A stretch of 64,000 nucleotides of DNA. Source: Erpobdella octoculata. Taxonomy: Eukaryota; Annelida; Clitellata; Hirudinida; Erpobdellidae. The stretch lies in the NCBI GenBank assembly GCA_963978895.1, contig OZ022242.1:9077614-9141613 (forward strand). Reading direction: 5' to 3'. Below the pieces are notes generated by a model that did not search any database, was not told where the DNA came from, and saw nothing but the letters and a program-made list of their open reading frames with translations. Positions 1-11,686 of the stretch are shown here, piece by piece (the stretch's first letter is position 1; each line of letters opens with the position of its first letter). The position numbers and the translations under genes are program-made.

Positions 1-813
<813 letters not shown>

Positions 814-815
<2 letters not shown>

Positions 816-988
816 ATGAATGAAGAATGAATGAATGAATGAATGAATGAATGAATGAATGAATGAATGAATGAATGAATGAATGAATGAATGAATGAAT
901 GAATGAATGAATGAATGAATGAATGAATGAATGAATGAATGAATGAATGAATGAATGAATGAATGAATGAATGAATGAATGAATGAAT
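814..988. repeat. (GAAT)n microsatellite
   Basis: About 40 copies of the tetranucleotide GAAT, nearly perfect. It starts exactly where the truncated Helitron arm ends and may have expanded from its tail. Confidence 0.95.
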
Positions 989-1805
989 TACTATTAACGA
1001 AGATTAACTATTATGCTAATATTATTCCTATTATTGGAAAGTTCGACGCCTTGCGGATATATTTTATGAAATATTATTAACGAATTTTTTTATGTTAATA
1101 TATTATATATAATATATTAATATATTAAATAAAAAGTTATTAGCCGCGAAAGTTTAACGCTTTGCGGATATATTTTGAGCATACGTCATAACTCAATATA
1201 AACAAGTTGAAAATAAATAAATACCCGAAGTAGTACATCGGAGTGTTTTCCCATTATCAGCCATTGAAGGTTGGGTTTTTTGTAGGCATTTTTTTTCATT
1301 ATCAGCCATTAAAGGTTGGGTTTTTTTCAGGCTTTTTTTTTCACTATCACCCCAAATATGTTGTTTTTTTCGTAGGCTGTTTTTTCCGATACCATCCATT
1401 ATATATTGTGTTTTTCGTAGGCGGTTTTTTCACTATCACCCAATAAATGTTGTTTTTTTTCGTAGGCTGTTTTTTCCGAAACCATCGAATAAATAGTTTT
1501 TTTCATAGGCGGTTTTTTCACTATCATCCAATAAACATGGTTTTTTCGTAGGCTTTTTTTTCCAAATCGCCCATTAATGGTTTTTCTTCGTAGGCATTTT
1601 TCCTAAATCATCCAATCAAAGAGAAAACCATTCCAAAACGTTTCCAAATGAAAAATCATCTGCTACTAACTATTAACTATATTAGTCACACGCTTCGCTT
1701 GCGAAGCGTGCATTAAGTTGTTACTATATTAGCGCATCGGTGTTGTTTTTGAGCTTAGATTCCTTAATATAAAAGCGCAATGATGTATTATGTATGTATT
1801 ATGTA
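989..1805. repeat. Family-A AT-rich interspersed repeat, left part
   Basis: Holds the block AAAAGTTATTAGCCGCGAAAG with GTTTAACGC and ATAAACAAGTTGAAAATAAA, then about eight diverged tandem units of some 45 bp built on TTTTTTCGTAGGC and CACTATCACCCAATAAA. A perfect hairpin lies near 1.7 kb. The family recurs at 3.3-6.2, 17.1-18.2 and 19.6-19.9 kb. The copy is interrupted at 1806 by a hAT insertion and resumes at 3297. No coding capacity is seen; the class is unknown. Confidence 0.8.
1689..1710. repeat. Perfect hairpin inside family A
   Basis: CACGCTTCGC and its reverse complement GCGAAGCGTG are separated by TT, giving a 10-bp stem. Diverged versions occur near 4438 and 17480, and a longer form near 17583, so the structure is conserved in the family. 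Confidence 0.85.
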
Positions 1806-3296
1806 CAGTGTTCGGGAATAACGCGTTACAAGTAACGCGTTACTGTAATAGTATTACTTTTTTCAGTAACTTGTAATAGTAACGATTACTTTTATTTTAA
1901 AGTAATATGTAATAGTAATATATTAATTTTTTTGAGTAATTGTAACAAAATTTACGTTATTTTTTTTCGTTACATATTTAAAAAAATCATTTGACATTTC
2001 GTTGTCGAGTTTAGCTTTATGTTAGACATCTATGCAAACTAGAAACCCGTTTAGCTAAGCTGTCTTTGTCTTCCTTTACCGCAATCGCAGCTACTTGGGA
2101 GTTACGAGCCACAGGATTGACCCAGTACTGCTATCCAGAAAATCTGCGGCGCTTACATGTTGTCGCCTAATGGGACCTCATACCTACAATGTGTTAGCTG
2201 AAGCACTAGATGGTGTAACGCAAAATTTGCAAAACGTGAGAAATTGTTATGACAGTAACTGACAACGGATTAATTTTGTAACAGCGTTTAACAAATTTAG
2301 TGATGGAAATCTCACATCAAATTATTATACAATAACAATCAGCTGACCCAGGAAGAAAATGATGTTGCTTTCATTAAAGTAGGTCTAATTTTGGAAGAAG
2401 ATACTTTATTTGACCAAGCATATATGCTGCTACCACACAAGAGATGTGGTGCACATACAATAAATTTAGTTGCTATTAAGGGTGCAGAGGTAGATTTTGA
2501 AATGCTCTTATCGTTTCAAATAATACAAGTTGGAGCTCTTACTATCACGCAGTAAACACGATTTGTAATATTGTTTGTAAGTCTCCCGAGATAAATCTTA
2601 ATCTTTGCAACACTTTAGCTTTTTGTAAAATTTGTAAACATAAAAAAGCAGCTGCTAAAAAACGTGAAAATTTTAAATTGACATCTTCTCTGGTAGATGC
2701 TCTTGTGACCGGTGTTGGCAAGCTACTTACCAAAGATGATCTTATCAAGTTTGACACATCCCCAATTTCGTCTGCGGTGGTTAAAAGATGAAGCTTCCAA
2801 AGAGAAATCATTGTTTTTCCGCTTGTATAATACTGGTATGCCATCTAGTGCTCCTGTAAAACGTTTGTTTAGCCTTGGTAGCCAGATTCTTACACACAAT
2901 CGCAATCGTCTCCTGATGGATAGTTAGAGATGCAACTCCTACTTTGCGATAATAGTGGAATATGATTAAAATTGTGTTTTTAATAGCTATTTTTAGACTT
3001 TTGCACTGAAATAAAATTTATTTTTTTGTTGTAGTTTCTGATTTATATTTTATATTTGTTCCAGCTTTGATTATATAGTTTCTGAACCTGTGCAAACTGT
3101 TCAATAAGGCTTCGAGCACTTAGCGCCATGAAGTAAAGTAATAGCTGTGTAATAGTATTACATTTTGTCAGTAACTTGTAATAGTAATATATTACAAATT
3201 TAAAAAAGTAACTTGTAATAGCAATATATTACATTTTTTAACCAAGTAACTGTAATAGTAATATATTACTTTTTAAAGTAATAGTCCCCAACACTG
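1806..3296 (+). mobile_element. hAT-type DNA transposon, degenerate
   Basis: The ends begin CAGTGTTCGGG and finish CCCCAACACTG, the typical hAT terminal pattern. The element is flanked by perfect 8-bp duplications ATTATGTA (1798-1805 and 3297-3304). Both subterminal regions are rich in GTAATAGTAATATATTAC-like motifs. A paralogous empty site in family A near 4604-4620 reads GTATTATGTATGTCACCCG without the insert, which confirms both boundaries. It contains a broken transposase gene. Confidence 0.93.
2380..2926 (+). pseudogene. hAT transposase remnant
   Basis: The reading frame is broken by stops and shifts, but two hAT landmarks remain. An internal segment reads KRCGAHTINLVAIKG (about 2440-2485). 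The C-terminal dimerisation region (about 2830-2925) contains [16 protein letters not shown] followed by NRNRLL. The RNase H-like catalytic core cannot be assembled. In hAT elements the transposase cuts at the inverted ends and makes 8-bp duplications, which agrees with the flanks seen here. The copy is certainly inactive; the whole element is only 1.5 kb, too short for a complete transposase of about 600 residues. Confidence 0.85.
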
Positions 3297-6240
3297 ATTA
3301 TGTATGTCACCCGATTAGCATCTGCAGGTCTGAAAAAACTCACGTTGATAGATTATGAGACGCTGAACAAGGTTTGTTAGGGCACTTTTTTGATAAAATG
3401 TTTAAATAAAAAGTTATTAGCCGCGAAAGTTTAACGCTATGCGGATATATATAATGCATCGTACGTCATCTTTTAATATAAACAAGTTGAAAATAAATAA
3501 ATCCCCGAAGTAGTAGTCGGCGGGTTTTCCCCAATTTTAAACAAATTGTAAATTATTATTAACGACTATTTACTATTTTGCAATTATTATTCTTCTTATT
3601 TTAATTATTAATAATATTATTAATAACGAAAATTAACTAATTTGCTAATATTATTCCTAATATTGGAAAGTTTTACGCTTTGCGGATATATTTAGTGAAA
3701 TTATTATTAACGACATTTTACTATTTTGCAATTATTATTTCTTTTAATTTAATTATTAATAATATTACTGTTAACAAAGATTAACTATTTTGCTAATATT
3801 ATTCATATTAATGGAAAGTTCGACGCTTCTCGGATATATTTATTTTAATTATTAATAATATTATTATTTAAGAAAATTAACTAATTTGCTAATACTATTC
3901 CTATTGTTGGAAATTTAGACGCTTTGCGGATATATTTTGAGCATACGTCATAACTCAATATAAACAAGTTGAAAATATATAAATCACATCGGCGGGTTTT
4001 CCCAATATCAGCCATTGAAGGTTGGGTTTTTTTGTAGGCTGTTTTTTTCATTATCAGCCATTAAAGGTTGGGCTTCTTCTTAGGATTTTTTTTCACTATC
4101 ACCCAAAATATGTTGTTTTTTTCGTAGGCTGTTTTTTTCGATACTATCCATTAAATATTGTGTTTTTCGTAGGCGGTTTTTTCACTATCACCCATTAAAT
4201 GTTGTTTTTTTCGTAGGCTGTTTTTCCGATCAAATGCAATGAATATTGTGTTTTTCGTAGTCGGTTTTTTAACTATCACACAATAAATGTGGTTTTTTTG
4301 TAGGCTATTTTTTGCAATATAGCCCATTTAAGGTTTTTTCGTAGGCATTTTTTCCAAAATTATCCAATCTAATAGAAGACCATTCCAAAATGTTTTCAAG
4401 TTAAAAATCATCTGCTGCTGGCTGACATAATCACATGCTTCGCTTGCGAAGCTTGCGTAAAGTTATTACTATATTAGCGCTTTGGTGTTGTTTTTGAGCT
4501 TAGAGTGCGATTTAAGTGCGACTACCTTTATTATTAATATGTAAAAACTCACATGCGTGCGTCAAGTGCTGGTCCCTACTATAAAAGCGCAATGATATAT
4601 GTATTATGTATTATGTATGTCACCCGATTAGCATCTGCAGGTCTGAAAAAATTCACGTTGATAGATTATGAGACGCTGAACACGGTTTGTTAGGGCACTT
4701 TTTGTTAAAATGTTTAAATAAAAAGTTATTAGACGCGAAAGTTTAACGCTATGCGGATATATATAATGCATCGTACGTCATCGCTGAATAAGTTTAAAAT
4801 AATCAAATCACCGAAGGCGGGTTTTCCCAAAAATTTTGAGATTACGTCATCAAACAATATAAAGAAGTTGAAAATAAACAAAACACCGAAGGCGTGTTTT
4901 TCCTATAAGATTACGTCATCACACATTATAAACAAGTTAAAAATAAATAAAGGTGGTTTTATTCGTAGGCGGTTTTTCCAATATCAGCCAATAAAGGTTG
5001 TTTTTTTCGTAGGCGGTTTTTTCAAATTTAGCCATTCAAAGAGAAGACCATTCCGCAACGTTTCCAATTGAAAAGCATCTACGATCCCTACTAGAAAAGA
5101 GCAATGATGTATTTATTATGTATTATGTCACCCGATTAGCATCTGCAAGTCTGAAAAAACTCACGTTGATAGATTAGGTTTGTTATGGCCCTTTTTTTGC
5201 TAAAATGTTTAAATAAAAAGTTATTAGCCGCGAAAGTTTAACGCTATGCGGATATATATATAATGCATCGAACGTCATCTTTAAATATGAACAAGTTGAA
5301 AATAAATAAATCACCGAAGTAGTAGTCGGCGGGTTTTCCCCAATTTTAAACAAGTTGTAAATTATTATTAACGACATTTTACTATTTTGCAATTATTATT
5401 CCTCTTATTTTAATTATTAATAATATTGTTATTTACGAAAATTAACTAATTTGCTAATATTATTCCTATTATTGGAAAGTTCGACGCTTTGTGAATTTAT
5501 TTTGGGTCATAACTCAATATAAACAAGTTGAAAATAAATAAATCACCGGCGGGTTTTCCCATTATCAGCCATTAAAAGGGGGTTTTTTCGTAGGATTTTT
5601 TTCCAATATTGCCCAATACAAGTTTTTTTTCCGGAGTTTTTTTTTTATATTAGCCGTAACAGTTTGTTTTTTTTTCGTAGGCTGTTTTTCCGATACCATT
5701 CAATAAATAATGTGTTTTTCGTAAGCTGTTATTTCCAAAAACATCCAATATAGGTTTTTTTCATATGCGGCTTTTTCACTATCACCAAATAAATATGGGT
5801 TTTTTCGTAGGCTGTTTTTTCCAATATTACCCATTAAAGGTTTTATTTTGTAGGCAGATTTTCTAAAATCATCCAATCAAAGAGAAGACTATTCTAAATT
5901 ATTATTAACGACAATTTACTATTTTGCAATTATTATTCCTCTTATTTTAATTATTATTAATAACGAAGATTAACTATTTTGCTAATATTATACCAATTAT
6001 TGGAAAGTTCGACGCTTGGCGGATATATTTAATAAAAATATTATTACCGATATTTTTCTATTTTTTAATTATTATTCCTCTTATTTTAATTATTAGTAAT
6101 ATTATAATTTACGAATATTAACTAATTTGCTAATAATATTCCTATTATTGGAAAGTTCGACGCTTTGCGGCTATATTTTGAGTATACGTCATAACTTATT
6201 ATAAACAAATTGAAAATAAATAAATCACCGAGGGGGTGCG
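3297..6240. repeat. Family-A repeat cluster, several diverged copies
   Basis: Four or more partial copies of family A follow one another. Each has the AAAAGTTATTAGCCGCGAAAG-like block, the TTGCAATTATTATTCCTCTT segment and tandem units around TTTTTTCGTAGGC. The CACGCTTCGC hairpin recurs in diverged form near 4438. No open frame has recognisable similarity. The cluster ends at GGGTGCGTTGTTAA near 6240, a border also found in reverse near 17.14 kb. Confidence 0.8.
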
Positions 6241-6400
6241 TTGTTAAGTTCATCGGATATGCTAATCGGATATATCCGATGAGCGAAAAAGCGTTGTTAA
6301 TTATATCCGGGGTTGAAGTGTCGCGCGTTGTTAATTATATCCCTTAGTCATCGGATGTGCATTCGATAAATCCTGCTCGAGGGCGGATTGATTGATAAAA
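6235..6400. repeat. GTTGTTAA-repeat segment bordering family A
   Basis: Three direct copies of a GCGTTGTTAA motif (about 6239, 6293, 6327) are mixed with ATCGGATAT-type words. A reverse version (TTAACAACGCACCC) borders family A near 17127-17140. The TTAA ends hint at a TTAA-targeting element, but no complete inverted ends could be defined. Confidence 0.4.
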
Positions 6401-6427
6401 AGTAAGATGGCCACCTCCATACCATTG

Positions 6428-7704
6428 CAGACGAGACTTTCTTAGTTCGAAAGGATGGTTTTAATTTGAATTTAAAACTTAGATTTTCTAATATTGTGGA
6501 AGCGGAGAGGTTTATTGCTGAAAGTTAGTATTTTGATTTTATTTTAGGTTTACCTGGATGTCCTAGGTTGTTAGGCCTTTGTCTGAGATAGTTTAGTTTA
6601 AAGTTTAAAATTTCGTTGCTTAGTTTTTTCACAAAGCAATCAATAAAATGTAGTGTTTTAGTTTTAAAGTAAAGTTTTATTTGGCTTTTGATGGGCTCAA
6701 AAAATTGCTCATTTCAAAGGTTCACCTATACAATTTTACATTGATGCTTCTAAAATTAACATAAGATGTGTATCTTCCTTCACAATGGTTGAACCAACCT
6801 TGATAATTTTTTACTCTTATCAAAATAAACTGTGCTTACCACTCATATGTTCTAATAATTGGCTGTATAATAAATTTCAACCACCACCCATCCTTTATTT
6901 TCAATCTTGTGATTTATTTTTATTGTTTAATAGTTTTTATAAGCTAATCATGTCATGAATCAATACTAAACCTGTTTAATTGTGAATCCTCATATTTTAA
7001 TTGAAATGATTTTTTGTTTCAAGATTCGTATGATCATGGTAAGGTCTAGAGTCTAGACTGACTCTAAACAGAATTTGTATGTGATGATGTTGTACTTGAA
7101 CACTTTATTTAATGGTCCCCTGTAATCATGGAGGCATCCTCCCACAAAATGAATTGTACAGTTTATTGAGAGTCACATATGTCTGCATTACTACTGGACA
7201 AAACTGATGTTTTGAGTTGCAGCAAATTATATTTAATGTATGTATCAATTAAATAGCAGATAATGTTTATTCATCTGAAGTTATGCAAGAAGGCAGTCCA
7301 ATGAGTTGTTAAGAGGATTATATGGGATTGAACCCTGAATGACTATTGGCTTAATCATTATGTTCTGTATAATAAAGTAGAAAGTTTTGCAAGTTTAATA
7401 GACAGAGATGGCTTAGGCTGGATGACTACGGACCTTAAAATCATCTTTTAACTATTAACTATTTTTAGCACTAATTTTTGTTTTGCAGCTGTGATAGACA
7501 AAAGTGGGAGCATGATCAGCATTGTTGGCCCTCGATCACAAACTGTTTGGCTCCTAGCAGTTGGTATGATATTGTTATAAATTTTTTAAAAATTGTTATA
7601 GATTTAAAGGTAGTTTTCCTGTTTTCTTAGACTTGGTTCCTGAGACAATTCAAGAACTCAACAGGAAAAACAAGAGAAGGATGAAAAATTCTTTGGACTT
7701 ATAG
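6428..7704 (+). CDS. Putative three-exon gene, product unknown
   Basis: Three short open segments join with consensus splice sites and matching phases. The first ends at 6523 before GTTAGT and reads DETFLVRKDGFNLNLKLRFS and on to AERFIAE. The second (7489-7563) lies between TTTTGCAG and GTATGA and reads DKSGSMISIVGPRSQTVWLL. The third (7631-7704) follows TTTTCTTAG and ends ETIQELNRKNKRRMKNSLDL then TAG. Introns are 965 and 67 bp, and an AATAAA lies near 7755. The first segment is open back to a TAA at 6411 without an in-frame ATG. It therefore probably starts at an acceptor (ATTGCAG at 6430), and an upstream exon is missing or not recognised. I do not recognise the protein; the basic C-terminus and three agreeing phases argue for a real small gene. 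Confidence 0.5.
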
Positions 7705-7855
7705 ACGTTAACAAAGAAATTTAAAATGGATGGAACAAATTTATTTAAATCAAAATAAACAAATTAAATTAAAAAGTTGTTGTGTTATTAAATCTTTTTT
7801 TCGAGTTAGCTTTCAAATATTTTTCCAGAGGGGTAAATGAGTGATCATCAATAAT

Positions 7856-8697
7856 CAGAGATGTTGCGAGTACTTATGGTCCGAGTACGAGTACGAGTAC
7901 CATGGTATCAAGTTATCGAGTACGAGTACGAGTACTGAGGTCTCGAGTACAAGTACGAGTACGAGTACAAGAAATTTTTAGCGAGTACGTTTCGAGTACT
8001 TTTTAAAGTCAACAAAATAATAGTTTATTCTACATCAAAAAACTATTACAATTCAGAAATATTAGCGACGACAGTTTAGAGTCCGACATCTTAGCCCTAT
8101 GGGGTCTTAAAATTATTCCGCCGTGGCTGAACACAGTGAACACACGTTCTACTGGTGAACCTGAAGCTGGAATACTTAAGGCACGAAGTGCTGGGTGATA
8201 CAGTTTGTCAAGGTCACTGGAATGATTCTGCCAAAACGTTAGTGCATCATCCACATCACCAGTGATCCTCATCTCAAGATATCTGGTCAATTGTGCATCG
8301 ACATTAAGGGAGGTGTCATCTAACGTCGATGAATACTTGTGAAACAACTTTGACTTTTTGGCTGGTGGGGGTGACCCAGATGAACGGTACGAGTACGAGT
8401 ACCAAGTACTACATCTCTGTATACTAGAGTTCAGCAAGTATAAACAAAATAATATCCCAAACAACTGTTTAGTAAACAAGCAAATTTTTTTAGAGAAGGT
8501 GTCGCATATGCGAGTACGAGTACGAGTACTTAGTGGAATAACGAGTACGAGTACGAGTACGAGTACTGAGTGGAATAACGAGTACGAGTACGAGTACGAG
8601 TACCAAGGTTCCGAGTACAAGTACGAGTACGAGTACTTGAAAACGGTACTCGAGTTGTACTCGAGTACGAGTACGAGTACCAAGTACTACATCTCTG
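7856..8697 (-). mobile_element. hAT-type element with GAGTAC subterminal repeats
   Basis: Starts CAGAGATGTTGCGAGTACTT and ends AAGTACTACATCTCTG, flanked by perfect 8-bp duplications TCAATAAT (7848-7855 and 8698-8705). Both ends are packed with the hexamer GAGTAC. The element lies inside a non-LTR reverse transcriptase sequence, which continues on both sides. Its right terminus (GTACCAAGTACTACATCTCTG) also occurs internally at about 8395-8415, so the copy carries an internal rearrangement or a nested sibling. Confidence 0.92.
8035..8340 (-). pseudogene. hAT transposase C-terminal fragment
   Basis: Minus-strand frame encoding the hAT dimerisation region. It reads LDKLYHPALRALSIPASGSP and then VERVFTVFSHGGIILRPHRA, matching the family pattern of (S)SxPVERxFS followed by a basic segment. 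Upstream coding sequence is absent; the rest of the element is GAGTAC repeat. It cannot encode a working transposase. Confidence 0.85.
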
Positions 8698-8705
8698 TCA
8701 ATAAT

Positions 8706-9890
8706 GCAGATGTATGACCACGTCTCTCAAAACTTAGAAAATAATTATTTTTGTATAGGTATATTCTTTGATTTGAGCAAAGCTTTTGATACAGTAAATC
8801 ATGAAATATTATTAAACAAATTGCAATATTATGGTGTTCGCAATGCAGCTTTTAAATGGTTTGAGAGTTACTTGTTTAATAGAAAACAATATGTTTTCTA
8901 TAAACGCAGGTGCTCAACCCTGAATAAAATAACTTGCAGAGTGCCCCAGGGCTCAATATTAGGTCCACTTTTGTTTATCCTTTACATTAATGATATTGTC
9001 CATTCGACAAAGTTTTTTTTAACTTTTTTCTATTTGCAGATGACACTAATGCACTAGCAGCAGATAAGAATCTTAAGGACCTAATTAGTAAAACCAATAC
9101 CGAACTGAAATTAGTTTCGGACTGGTTCAAAAGTAATAAACTATCACTTAATGCAGCAAAAACTAACTTCATAGCATTCCACAAACATCGCTCTACGCTT
9201 ATGCCAGCAGCCTCTATAGAACTTTTTATTGAAAAGTCTAGGATAATTAATGTATCTTCCACTAAGTTTCTAGGAGTATATATCAATGAATTTCTTACAT
9301 GGAATGATCATATAAATAGTGTATGTAAAAAAGTTTCTCGCAATATTGGTGTTCTCTATAAGTCTTCTCATCTATTAAGCAAATCTACTTTACTTACTAT
9401 TTACTACTCTTTTATCTATCCTTACTTCAACTATTGTAACATCATATGGTGTCCAACATCCAAGAAAGCAAGAAGACAATTGTCAACCCTACAGAAACGA
9501 TGCATAAGAGTCATCTTCAAGGCACCCCGTTTTGCTTCTACTTCCACATTTTTTGACCAAGGACAATTGTTGAAATTGGACCAAATTTATATTTATCAAG
9601 CTTTAATTTTTATGTTTAAATATTTTAATAATGAATTACCGGCAATATTTACAAATTACTTTATTTTATCAAAAAATGTCCATTCTAACAACCTACGTAT
9701 AGTAGACAATGTTAGAATAGGTACTTATAAAACTAATCTTCGAAAATATTTCATTAAATACCTAGGCCCGAAGATTTGGAATAATGCGTTTGCAAATCTA
9801 AATATGTCTTCTTTACAAACCTTCAAAAAGTCAGCAAAGGTTTTCAGTGTAAATAAAGACTTAGATTGCTATACGAACATCTTATTATAA
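8706..9890 (+). pseudogene. Non-LTR retrotransposon reverse transcriptase, C-terminal half
   Basis: Encodes reverse transcriptase blocks in order: FFDLSKAFDTVNH (about 8770), VPQGSILGPLLFILYINDIV (about 8940) and FADDT (about 9038), then VSSTKFLGVYI (about 9250) and YPYFNYCNIIWCPTS (about 9420). The C-terminal thumb region ends at 9890. FADDT sits in a different frame from the preceding block, so a single-base shift lies in the T/A-rich stretch near 9010-9035. The class is a Jockey/CR1/L2-type element with no RNase H seen. The 5' end is truncated; weak coding continuity (SRGVNE) is visible just left of the hAT insertion at 7848. Confidence 0.88.
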
Positions 9891-10088
9891 TTCTACCTCA
9901 ATTTTTTCAAATTTTTTTATGACATTTTCAGTTGTCTGTTGACTTTTTTTCTTTTTGATTTTATTATGGATTTGTATTGATTTTATTTGTTCTGAAGTGA
10001 TTACAACATTTTAAGGTTGATTGTCTCGCGGAGGTAACTCCTTTCATCAACCTGTTGACTTAATAAACGTAAAAAAAAAAAAAAAAAA
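9891..10088 (+). other. 3' UTR and poly(A) tail of the non-LTR element
   Basis: AATAAA at about 10061 is followed by 18 A residues (10071-10088), the expected end of a poly(A)-type retroposon. The target duplication could not be found because the 5' junction is blurred. Confidence 0.8.
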
Positions 10089-10778
10089 CCGTGCATAAAT
10101 TCATTTCATCGGTATAAAACAACCTAAACAGCCTATATGGGGTTTTTCAAGCAAAGCACCATTGTGGTGTTTCAAACTCGTTATATATAGACTGTTTTAA
10201 AAGTGGCTATTCAAATGACTCTTTTTGGTCCAAGTGTATTTCAATCGTTTTTGGCGTTTTGGTTGCCGCGGCATTGAACTGACCGTATTTGTGACCTACA
10301 TTTCTTCACCTAAAGAACCGACACAGTCTAATCCCATCCCATTATTAGTATAATCAACTTCTACCTTCCCGGATATTACAAAGAATAACATTTCTTCCTC
10401 ATTTGCTTATTCATCAGTCACGTGTTATGATGCGCCGGGCGGAAGAATGACAAGTATGTCAACCTCAATGCTATCATCATCATCAAGAATTAGTTACATA
10501 GCTTCTTTCAACGTGAAAAAACGTTCTGTTTGACGCTTTTCATTTTTAAACTTTACAAACATTTCATTCGAAGAATGAAATTTGCAAAAAACACTATCAC
10601 CAATTTAACCACTGCACACCTATAAGCTGAATAAACTAGTTTCGAATCGTTCGCATACAGTACTCTATACGACCAACGATCGTAGAACGAGCATGACTCA
10701 TACATGTTCAGATTGTGGGTTAGTGTAAACACAATAAAATTTAATTAACGTTGCTGTTTACTTTTGAGTACATCTTTG

Positions 10779-10813
<35 letters not shown>

Positions 10814-11360
10814 TAATATACTTTGGCAAAATCCCCTCTCGTAAACACACTCCGTTAAAAACAAACGACCACTTTGCATTAATGACTTTTCTAATAAACT
10901 GTTCAAAATATTTAATTTTACGACGTAAACTAGAGTCCATTTTAAAAATTTATATAATACAAATAATAATAATTAGGACTGACTGGCCAGTTTCGACTAC
11001 AGTCATCTTCAGAGTCCGTAACCTAAAATGTCGTATTACGTAAACAGCTAAAGAATATATAGTAAACATCAACATAGAAATAGTGTTGTGCCTATATTAA
11101 ATAAATATTTAAATTAAAGTATTTAAAACCAGAGTATGACGATATAAGTAAATTACGAGAGCTTATAAAATTGATAAATGAAAAGAAGTATAAAGATAAA
11201 TTAAATAATAATTATTATTAATAAAATAAAATAAATAAATATAAATAGATAGGACGAATTGAATGAAGTCTATAATACTAATAATAGAAATTAAAACACT
11301 TAAAATTATTAGAAGATTAATGAAATTAAACTATAGGTATCTAGTGACAGTATATTGAAA
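10089..11360. other. AT-rich intergenic DNA, no gene
   Basis: No ORF with recognisable homology. It holds a short (AT)n tract at about 10779-10811. A segment near 10975-11020 (GACTGACTGGCCAGTTTCGA, then TCATCTTCAGAG) resembles a widespread invertebrate repeat, but I could not classify it. Confidence 0.5.
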
Positions 11361-11369
11361 TAAAAAAAA

Positions 11370-11372
<3 letters not shown>

Positions 11373-11425
<53 letters not shown>

Positions 11426-11500
11426 GTTTATATGTATATATATATATGTATATATATATGTATATATATATGTATGTATATATATATGTATGTGTATATA
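11373..11500. repeat. Compound (AT)n/(GTAT)n microsatellite
   Basis: Alternating TATATATA and GTATGTATG blocks. In the related LTR element near 49.3-49.5 kb a similar microsatellite lies within the LTR, so this tract may be part of this element's 5' LTR. Confidence 0.85.
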
Positions 11501-11675
11501 ATTTAATATCAATAACCTATTTCCCTGAAGGGAACGTCCCGGGTACAAAGGATATAAATTAGTTAATGTTTTACTTGCTAGTTATAATAATTCTAAATCC
11601 AGTTACATTCTGTAAATCAATACTTGATTTCTAAACAAATAAACATCACAACAATTGGCGACGAAGGATAGGAAT
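11501..11675 (+). promoter_or_regulatory. Probable 5' LTR end and primer-binding region of Ty3/gypsy element
   Basis: The sequence AAACATCACAACA ends at about 11653 and is followed by TTGGCGACGAAGG. The second LTR element in the window has ATATAACA followed by TTGGCGACCAGGATG at the same relative place, where its LTR end is proven by a repeat copy. The 5' border of this LTR could not be placed. Confidence 0.55.
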
Positions 11676-11686
11676 AAAATCACGCA

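Noticed and set aside
8358..8717. 119-codon plus-strand ORF (YEYEYQ type)
   Set aside because: Produced by the GAGTAC subterminal repeat of the hAT element.
10779..11653. Full 5' LTR of the first gypsy element
   Set aside because: A TGTTATAT...ACAACA pair could bound about 0.9 kb, but without a 3' LTR copy the border is not supported.
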